Source: Liopterus haemorrhoidalis (taxonomy: Eukaryota > Arthropoda > Insecta > Coleoptera > Dytiscidae). Taken from it: a stretch of DNA of 64,000 nt. Below are positions 43,476 to 52,300 of this stretch, piece by piece. The notes below the pieces were generated by a model that saw nothing but the letters and a program-made list of their open reading frames with translations, was not told where the DNA came from and searched no databases. Position 1 is the first letter of the stretch. The number at the start of each line of letters is the position of its first letter. The position numbers and the translations under genes are program-made. The DNA lies in the NCBI GenBank assembly GCA_963971575.1, contig OZ020623.1, positions 12,154,980 to 12,218,979 on the forward strand, read 5' to 3'.

Positions 43476-44514
43476 ATGGATATTACTCGTGAAGGTATTC
43501 GTTGGATGATTTCTTACGATTTTAGTGAAGGCCTAACTCAACAACAATGCATAGATTCGCTTTGTTTAACTTTTGGTAATGAAGCACCATCAGAAAAGAC
43601 TGTTTACAATTGGTTTGCAGAATTTCGTCGTGGTCGTGCGTCCGTCAGTGATGAATCTCGTGAAGGTCAATCAAAATCTGTTGTGATTCAAAAAAACATC
43701 GATGCTGTGCGCAAAATGATTGAAGAAGATCGGCATGTGACCGTGAGATAGAGGCATTCTTTGGCATATCGCAGACTGCATTACAATTGATTTTGCCTGA
43801 ACATTTAGCTGTGAAAAAGATATGTTCCCGATGGATTCCGCATAATTTGACCGAAGCTCAAAAAAGGCTCGTGTTGATTGGTGTAAGAGAATGCTAAAAA
43901 AATTCAACCTAGGCACTGCAAAATCCGTATACAACATCGTTATAGGTGACGATACTTGGACTTATTCATATGAACCGGAAACTAAGCAACAATCTACTGT
44001 TTGAGTCTTCCAAGATGAACCGAAACCCATAAAAGTTGTTCGTTCACGAAGCACTTCCAAGAAAATGATTGCTTGTTTCTTCGGTTGTACTGGACATGTC
44101 GCCACCATTCCTTTAGAGGATCGGAGAACAGTTAATACTGAATGGTATACAACAATTTGTTTGCCAGAAGTCATCGACAAAATCAGGAAAAACATCTAAA
44201 AACGTCGCATCATTCTTCATCATGACAATGCAAGCTCCCACACAGGACGTCAAACAATTGATTATTTGAAGAAGGAAAACATCGAATTAATGTCTCATTG
44301 CCCGTATTCACCTGATATATCCCCTAACAACTATTTTTTGTTCCCCAATGCCAAACAAAAAATGCGTAGACAGCGATTTTCATTATTTCAAGAAGCTGTT
44401 GAAGCCTTCGAAATCCATGTTATTGAGATACCAACTGCAGAGTGGAAAAAATGTTTCGAGAAATTTTTCTTTCTTAGTTTTTGTAAAAACTTAAAAGGTA
44501 CTGCTTCAAAATAA
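43476..44514 (+). pseudogene. DD34D mariner (Mos1-like) transposase, full-length relic
   Basis: The intact N-terminus is MDITREGIRWMISYDFSEGL, TQQQCIDSLCLTFGNEAPSE and KTVYNWFAEFRRGRASVSDE, the mariner HTH. A 3-bp loss relative to the 62.4 kb copy and other indels then break the frame at VTV-R (43740). Later pieces are SYEPETKQQSTV with a stop, VVRSRSTSKKMIACFFGCTG, RRIILHHDNASSHTGRQTID and YSPDISPNNYFLFPNAKQKM. The second acidic site (HDN) is kept, with 34 residues to the third, where Asp has become Asn (SPNNYFLFP). The C-terminus is EWKKCFEKFFF. Terminal repeats were not identified. Confidence 0.9.
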
Positions 44515-44516
44515 CT

Positions 44517-44997
44517 CAGGGCTTCGAACCGGAACTGAACCGAAAACCGAAAAAAACCGTTATTTTTGTCGGAACGAAAACCAGAACTGAACCGAAAAAA
44601 TATCGGTTTATTTCGGTTCAGATAATGGTTATGTGAGTGAATATAAATTACATTTTATTTAAGATTATTTTTTAAACTGATGAGCAGAAAAAAATCGTGA
44701 CAAGTAAAAAAGAAATTGCGATTCTATTATTGCAGGGGAGGGGGGGAACGCCCAGAACCCCCCCTGGCAGAGGTCTTGGTATGATTATTACACAATAAAG
44801 AATAAAATGTTCTTCTAAATTATAGTAGAAAATAAATTTCTAATACAAATAAAAAAATTTATCACTCGGAACTGAACCGAAAACCGAAAAAACACCGTTA
44901 TTTTTGCCGGAACGAAAACCGGAACCGAACTGATATATGTTTTTTTAATTGAACCGGAATGAAAACCGAAACGAAAAAATAACGGTTCGAAGCCCTG
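44517..44997. mobile_element. hAT-like MITE with CAGGGCTTCGAACCGG ends
   Basis: The inverted ends CAGGGCTTCGAACCGGAACT and (reverse complement) CAGGGCTTCGAACCGTTATT carry subterminal strings of GAACCG and ACCGAA repeated on both sides. The flanks agree at 6 of 8 bases. The right halves of two further copies lie at 46985-47193 and 48085-48287. Confidence 0.82.
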
Positions 44998-45629
44998 TAA
45001 TAAATTTTAAAAAACATTTTTAAATTTTTATATTTAAAAATGCTGTGCACTGTCGGGGTCCATTTATTGTTTATACATTTATTGTTAAAATACAAAACTA
45101 CGCAAAAGCAATTTAGTTCCGCGTAAAAGTTTAGAATAGCCTATAATGTTAATACTGGTTAACAAAATTATTATAAATTTAAAAAATTATTTTTAAATTT
45201 TTATATTTAAATTACTGTGCACTGTCATGGACCATTTATTGTTTACGCAATACAGAACTACGCAAAAAAATCCACATTAAAATTCTCATTAGCGTACCTA
45301 ATTAAGAGGATTAATTTCTTTACTTAAGACTTTATTTGATAATTTTGGTAGTCATTTCGTCATTAATCCTTCCAAATATTTCTCGTTCACAATAGTATAT
45401 TAAACGTTCTATGTAACAACACATGTTGACCAGTGCATTTTTTGTATAAAATACCCTTAAATTAATAACTACCTTAAGCGCTAGTAGCCATAAATGCTGT
45501 GTGTACACATTTTTACCAGTTTTATAAAAAGTAAAATTTGAAAAAGTGCAATAGTGATGAAACAAGTTGAGTGTCTATTGAAGGGTTAAGAAGGGACATC
45601 CTATACTGAGTCGACATCACTTGGTAGCT

Positions 45630-46365
45630 AATAGCCAAAGATGCGGCACACCATTTTCTCAAAATTCAAAAAATTCTGTGGATTTTAAATTTTTTGTAAG
45701 TATTGTACAGGTAAATTTTATGTTTTTTCGATTGAATATTTTTAATAGCTCTAAGTATTATGTTCCTTGGGCGCTAATAGCCGAAAATTCTACACACCAT
45801 TTTCTTAAATTTACAAAAATTCTGTGGATTTTAAATTTTTTGTAAGTATTGTACAGGTAAATTTTATGTTTTTTCGATTGAATATTTTTAATAGCTCTAA
45901 GTATGTATGTATGTTCCTTGGGCGCTAATAGCCGAAAATGCTACACACCATTTTCTTAAATTTACAAAAATTCTGTGGATTTTAAATTTTTTGTAAGTAT
46001 TGTGAATTTTTGGAATGTTTTTACGTCTCAATATTTTTAACAGCTCTAAAAGCAAAGTAAGTAAGTTTGTATGTTCTTTGGGCGCTAATAGCCTAAACTG
46101 CTGTATTATTTCAAATTTCAAAAAATCTGTGGATTTTAAGATTTTTGTAAATATTGTGCAGGAAAATGGTTTTCAAAATGTTTTTTCGATTCAATATTTT
46201 TAATAGCTTTAAGTTTTATGTTCTTTGGGTGCTAATAGCCAAAGATGTTGCACACTATTTTTACAAATTTCAAAAAATTATGTTGATTTTAATTTTTTTG
46301 TAAGTATTGTATAAGTAAATTTTTGGAATGTTTTTACGTTTCAATATTTTTAACAGCTGTAAGTA
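45630..46365 (+). repeat. ~150-bp tandem array (first block)
   Basis: Five units are marked by the phrase TTGGGCGCTAATAGCC at about 45633, 45767, 45919, 46079 and 46227. Each is followed by TTTCAAAAATTCTGTGGATT, TTTTTTGTAAGTATTGT and CAATATTTTTAATAGC. Units are 134-160 bp apart. Further units resume after the MITEs at 46785 and 47875. Confidence 0.85.
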
Positions 46366-46774
46366 TAGTCTGTTCCAAACGGTTAGGCGGAACTAGATTT
46401 TGCAATCTAGTTACTTTCATCGTTTAAATCGTACTTTTCGACCGTTTTGTTTAAGCTTTGTAAATCATACTTACAATAATCATTTTTTGGTTAAGGTTAA
46501 TATCATTTTAAATTGTCATTTTCTTTATATTTTGATTTTTTGTGTCATTCTTAATACAAATTTCCCATTTATTAAATTTTTTGTCATTAAAATATATAAA
46601 AAATAATAATTTAATTTTGACATGTCATTCGTTTCCATGGTTTTATTGTTGGAATTTTAAATTGTGACATTCCAACATGAAAAATGAAATAACCCAAGCA
46701 AGATCCCTTCTCGTGACAACCTAAAAGAACGAAATTCCCATTTAGTTCCGCCTAACCGTTTGAAACAGACAGTA
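46366..46774. mobile_element. MITE family A, copy 3
   Basis: It has the GTCTGTTCCAAACGGTTAGG end and the inverted right end ACCGTTTGAAACAGAC. It is inserted in the 150-bp tandem array after CAGCTGTAAG, with the array continuing GTATGTATGTTCTTTGGGCG on the far side. Confidence 0.85.
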
Positions 46775-47450
46775 TGTATGTTCTTTGGGCGCTAATAGCC
46801 TAAAGTGCTGTACACAATTTTTTCAAATTTCAAAAATTCTATGAATTTTAAATGTTTTGTAAGTATTGTGAAGGTAAATTTTTGGAATGTTTTTTCCATT
46901 CAATATTTTTAATAGCTCTAAGTAAGTTTGTATGTTCTTTGGGATCTACTAGCCAAAGATGCAGCATACCATTTGTTCAAATTTTAAAAAAATTTAAAAA
47001 ATTACTTCTGAATTGTAATAGAAAATAAATTTCTAAAACAAATAAAAGCATTTAAAAATTTATCACTCGGAACTGAACCGAAAACCGAAAAAAACCGTTA
47101 TTTTTACGAAAACCGTAACCGAACTGATATATAATTTTTTAATTGAACCGGAACGAAAACCGAAACGAAAAAAATAACGGTTCGAAGCCCTGAAATAACT
47201 TTTACTTTTAGGTATTTTCTCATTTTGTGTCCTGAAATAAATATATACCCATATAATTTTAATATAGTATTGTTAAATCTAAACTTAAAATGTATGTACA
47301 ATTCAATTATTCGTTATATTTTATTATTCGTCGTATTATAAAGTGTTCCTATTCTGCATTTATTATTGAGATTATCCATTTAGATGAAATATGTTTACAC
47401 GTATCAAACAAAAACCATTCCATAGTTAAAAGTTACTAGATTTAAAAATC
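46775..47450 (+). repeat. Duplicated block, first copy (array units, hAT-like half element, unique flank)
   Basis: The block holds two 150-bp array units (46785 and 46935), the right half of the CAGGGCTTCG hAT-like MITE (46985-47193), and unique sequence through AAAATCTAGTTA (47450). The same order recurs at 47865-49055, interrupted there by a SINE. Confidence 0.85.
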
Positions 47451-47456
47451 TAGTTA

Positions 47457-47864
47457 CAGTCTGTTCCAGACGGTTAAGCGGAACTAGATTTTGCAATCTA
47501 GTTACTTTCATCGTTTAAATCGTGCCTTTCGGCCGTTTTGTTTAAGCTTTGTAAATCGTACTTACAATAAACATTTTTTGGTTAAGGTTAATATCATTTT
47601 AAAATGTCATTTTCTTTATATTTTGATTTTTTGTGTCATTCTTAATACAAATTTCCCATTTATTTATTTTTTTGTCATTAAAATATCTAAAAAAAAATAT
47701 TTAATTTGGCATATGTCATTCGTTTCCATGGTTTCATTGTTGGAATTTTAAATTTTGACATCCCAACTTGAAAAATGAAATAACCCAAGCAAGGTCCCTT
47801 CTCGTGACAACCTAAAAGAACTAAATTCCCATTTAGTTCTGCCTAACCATTTGAAACAGACAGT
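47457..47864. mobile_element. MITE family A, copy 4
   Basis: The ends CAGTCTGTTCCAGACGGTTA and (reverse complement) CTGTCTGTTTCAAATGGTTA have TA before the left end. Its right junction (GACAGTATGTATGTTCTTTG) is the same as that of copy 3, so the MITE was probably part of the duplicated block. Confidence 0.85.
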
Positions 47865-48384
47865 ATGTATGTTCTTTGGGCGCTAATAGCCTAAAGTGCT
47901 GTACACCATTTTTACAAATTTCAAAAATTCTATGAATTTTAAATGTTTTGTAAGTATTGTGAAGGTAAATTTTTGGAATGTTTTTTCCATTCAATATTTT
48001 TAATAGCTCTAAGTAAGTTTGTATGTTCTTTGGGATCTACTAGCCAAAGATGCAGCATACCATTTTTTCAAATTTTAAAAAAATTAAAAAAATTACTTCT
48101 GAATTGTAGTAGAAAATAAATTTCTAATACAAATAAAAGCATTTCAAAATTTATCACTCGGAACTGAACCGAAAACCGAAAAAACAACGTTATTTTTACG
48201 AAAACCGTAACCGAACTGATATATAATTTTTTAATTGAACCGGAACGAAAACCGCAACGAAAAAAATAACGGTTCGAAGCCCTGAAATAACTTTTACTTT
48301 TAGGTATTTTCTCATTTTGTGTCCTGAAATAAATATATACCCATATAATTTTAATATAGTATTGTTAAATCTAAACTTAAAATG
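47865..48384 (+). repeat. Duplicated block, second copy (left part)
   Basis: Array units at 47875 and 48027, the hAT-like half element (48085-48287), and the unique flank up to CTAAACTTAAAATG are nearly identical to 46775-47302. The block continues after the SINE at 48865-49055. Confidence 0.85.
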
Positions 48385-48864
48385 GCCGATCGGCGTAGCG
48401 TAGTGGTAACACATGTGCTCTGCTCGAATTCTCGGGTTCGAATCCCGTTCAGGCATGGAAACTTTCTCGAATAAAAATTGTCCTATAGTGCGTTCGAAGG
48501 TGAGTTTGCAGTATAGCTCTTATGGCAAATGGGAGCGGTGTTGCCAAATGTTGTAAAAGTGTCAAATGTGTCAATTATAATAATATGAAAAACTCGTATT
48601 ATTTATAAAAATCAACTCTTATAAAACTCAAAATAACACTCAACAAAAACAAATGGCCATTTGTAGAATACTGCGTCTTCACAGATCAGCGCGTTTTAGA
48701 GCTGGCAACGTCGACTAGCAAGAAAAGGATAGCGTCATTCTGTAAACCCATTAGAGAGTATGAAAAAGAACTACTCCATATGCCCTGTACTGCAAACTCA
48801 CCTTCGAACGCACTATAGCTAATTGCCACAGTAGCAAAGGCCTATAATTAAAAAAAAAAAAAAA
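48385..48864 (+). mobile_element. tRNA-derived SINE with poly-A tail, split by a MITE
   Basis: The 5' head contains an A box TAGCGTAGTGG (48396-48406) and a B box GTTCGAATC (48436-48444) inside GGGTTCGAATCCCG. The 3' end is an A-run (48850-48864). The direct repeat AAACTTAAAATG (48373-48384 and 48865-48876) is the target duplication, and the uninterrupted site exists at about 47285-47300. Without the inserted MITE (48484-48817) the SINE is about 146 bp. It is not a functional tRNA gene: the acceptor ends do not pair well and it has a retroposon tail. Confidence 0.9.
48484..48817. mobile_element. TA-target MITE family B, copy 2
   Basis: The inverted ends TATAGTGCGTTCGAAGGTGA and its partner ending GAACGCACTATA are about 30 bp long. 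It is closely similar to 39547-39878 throughout. It is inserted in the SINE body, making it the younger of the two. Confidence 0.92.
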
Positions 48865-49197
48865 AAACTTAAAATGTATGTACAATTCAATTATTCGTTC
48901 TAAAATATTACGTTCTAGAATATTTGCTTCAAATATAAAGTTTTCCTATTCTGCATTTATTATTGAGATTATCCATTTAGATGAAATATGTTTACACGTA
49001 TCATACAAAAACCATTCCATAGTTAAAAGTTACTAGATTTAAAAATCTAGTTATGTTTAAACATTTGGGATATAAAAAAATAAAATAAAAACTTTTATAT
49101 AACTTTATTATTAAATAATCCATGCGTAATATTAAGATAAATTTAACTTTCTATTTTTGAATTTTATTATTAAATAAAGTTATTGTTACAATTTTAA

Positions 49198-49330
49198 TTA
49201 TAAAGCTAATTTTTGGAGTTCTTTGCTTAGTTTATATAATGGTAAACCCATGACGGTGAAAAAATCACCTTCAATTTTTTCAACCAAACATGCCCCTATT
49301 CCTTGGATGCCGTAAGAACCAGCTTTGTCC
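49198..49330 (-). CDS. Maf gene exon 4 and stop
   Basis: It completes Met160 and encodes [20 protein letters not shown] to ELQKLAL, followed by TAA at 49198-49200. The acceptor is ATTTTTTCAG. The DKAG.YGIQG block is the most conserved Maf signature. Confidence 0.93.
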
Positions 49331-52300
49331 CTGAAAAAATAAATACTTTAGGCCGTGTTCAAATAATTACAAACGTACAGAAATAATTGTGTAGTTAAGA
49401 GACAAGGGTGAATCCTGGAGAGGGGCGGAGGGGGAAAATTACGTGAAAATATGTCCACCGTTTTTGCGTGAATCTCGGATAGACAGACAGCCAGACAGAT
49501 AAAAATTGATCTTTTGCGGATACTGTCATAGAATCATCTGAAACGTGTAGAATCCAAATATGAGGCCGAAAAAATAAAAATAAAAAAAATAAAACAGATA
49601 CAACCTCCAATTTTATTAATATACATACATTACCCGAACCACACAAATTATTTCTGAACGCCACCTATAATTAAAAACTTACATAGGTTCTCCCGTGTCA
49701 ACGTAGGCCTTTATTTCTTCATCTGTCATATCTGCGATGTAAACTTTGGTACTTTGAGTAAATTGCATTACTTTGTCACCCATTTTTAGTGCCACCCCCG
49801 AATAAACCACGTGAGCTTTTCCGGATAATCTGAAATAGACATTTGTTTAACTCATTAAATATTAAATTCAATTATATTTCAATTTAATTTATTAAATAAA
49901 ATAATGTTAAGATACGTTTCGACTGCGAAATCCAGTCATCTTCAGTCTAGAGTTAGTTAAACAAAATATAAAAAACTTCTAAAATTTCTGAAACTTAAAT
50001 TTCTGAAATACGTGGTGGTGCGACATGTTGTATCGGAGCAGGCAGCCCGTTACTATATATATGTAATAACCAAAGTCTTAACTGACTCATCAACGCCCTG
50101 CCCAAACCACTGGACCTAGAAACATGAAATTCTGGGTTTCTAAGCTATTCCAAACTTGAAAGTTTAACGAATTTTTTGTTATTAATCCTCCAGAACCACT
50201 GCGTGGGCCATTTTGAATACCTTTATTCCTAGGGTCAACCAACCACTTGTACAAGTCTTCGGGAACAACCCCCCGGAGTGAAATAGGTCTAAAACCTGCC
50301 TATCCTTTTATATATTTGTTAGTGTTAGACCGGTGCCGGTCCGCAGAAAATTCCTGCCGTTCCGCGAAAAATTTCGACCGAATCATGTAGATGCACACTT
50401 CTGTTCACGAGTAAATAGCACATTTTTTAGTCGACGCAGAAGCTAACTTTTGTCCGAACCATGATTTATTTAATATTTACGAGCCTCAATACAACGCCTC
50501 TCGCGGCTCTTTTTCATACTTCTTTAAATCGTGTTTCCAGATTTTGCCGTGCATTTGAGTGCTAGCAAAACTTGCTTACATGGCGGACATATTCAGTCTG
50601 CCCAATGACGTTAATATTTCTCTGCAGGGTTCATATACAAATATTTTTAATTTAATAAATAAAATGGATACTTTCAAAAAGAAGCTAGCTCTTTGGAATA
50701 GTCGCTTATACCCTTTTCACACTAGATCTTTAAGACGAGTGAACTTAAAGTTCACCGATGTTTAAGATCGGTATGCTTTCACACTTGATGTTTAAATCTC
50801 TGGTGCTGTCATCAGCTACAGTAATTTTATCCTTAAGTTACCGTCATGAAATTACCAGTTTTGACCTGTCTGCGCAGACGCACATTTTGAATTATTATAA
50901 AGAATTAAGGATATTTCATTTCATTCTACAATAAAGGCACTACAATAAAGAATATATTACACCTGTATTAACATGTAAGTCGATACATTTTATCTCAATT
51001 ATTGTAGCTCTGTATTTTATTGAACACATTATTAAAATAAATAATTTTATTATAACAATAAGTATAAACTTCTTATAATGTCGATATAATACAGTATTCT
51101 TGTTTATGATAATATAAAATGTTGACAGCACAAATTCAAGGAGTATTTTTTTATAATAGAAATTAAGTTGGCAATGCGTACGAAGTTTAGGACGCAGATC
51201 TCTGTCTTAAACATCGGTCGTGTTTAGACGAGGCCGTACGGTTTCACATTAGCGTTTAAAGATACATTCACTTTAACATCCGATCTTAAAGATCTAGTGT
51301 GAAAAGGGTATTACAACAGGAAGATGTAGAAATGTTTCCATTTTTAAAAGAATTTTTGATTGCTGTTGATGTCAACCAGAAAGTAATATTCAATATAATA
51401 AGTCAACATTTAAGAGCATTAGCTGAAAATCTGAATAATTATTTCCCTGAAAATGAGGTCCTTGTAAAGATAACCTCTGGATTAATAATACATTCTTGGA
51501 AGATATAAAGTCATGTGCACTTGATCCTCGTGAAAAAGAAAAGTTGATGACTTCTAATGGCAGTCTGGTGTCCATAAATAAAATACAATCATTGTCTCAA
51601 TTTTGGAAATCGAAAGAAAAAGAACATCCATCTTTGAGTTATAAAACTATCAAATTATTGGTAATTTTTTCGACTTTCTATTGTACGAAAAGACTTCTTC
51701 AGCCATGTCAATAATAAAAACCAAACAGAGAAATCGAAAGGATGTCAATGCAACGTTTCGCCTCCCAGAAACAACTCTGCAGCTGCGTATATCAAATTAT
51801 CTTAGCTTTCAGTCGGTCCGCGAAATATTTATCCTATTTTCACCGGTCCGCAGGTGCAAAAAGGTTGAAGAACACTGTTATAGTCTATTTCAAACGTTTA
51901 AGCGGAACTAAATGGAATTATAATTTTTGTTGTCAGGAGCTCAGTTTTTAATGGTTGAAGAGGGCTTCTGCTAAACAAAACGACCAAAAGCATCATTTAA
52001 CCGATTTACTAGTCTTCAAAATCTAGTTTCGCTTAAAGCAAAAAAATAGGTTAAGACTAAAATACGATTACGTTTTAAGTGTGTTAAAAGCATCTTCTTC
52101 TGAAGTAGGTTTTCCAAATAGTTGCCCATTGAGAGTTACCATCGTATCAGCACCAATAATTAAGTCGGGGGTTGTTCCTTGTCGCCTCAGTCTGTCATCG
52201 ACCTCATTTACTTTACCCAAAGCAGTCGCTTCTACAAATTCCTCAAACGTAGAGAAATCTGATGGTTTAAGATTCTCCTCAAATTCTGAAGGGCAGAGAC

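Noticed and set aside
48385..48460. Functional tRNA gene
   Set aside because: The A and B boxes are good, but the ends do not form an acceptor stem, and a poly-A tail plus a 12-bp target duplication show a SINE.
49395..49664. 89-codon frame within Maf intron 3
   Set aside because: It lies between two well-defined exons, is not in a Maf-compatible frame, and includes a short CAGA-type repeat.
49900..49960. CGTTTCGACTGCGAAATCCAGTCATCTTCAG-like phrase, suggestive of a Penelope-like or other retroelement end
   Set aside because: The phrase resembles repeats I have seen near retroelements, but there is no coding sequence or boundary here to support a class.
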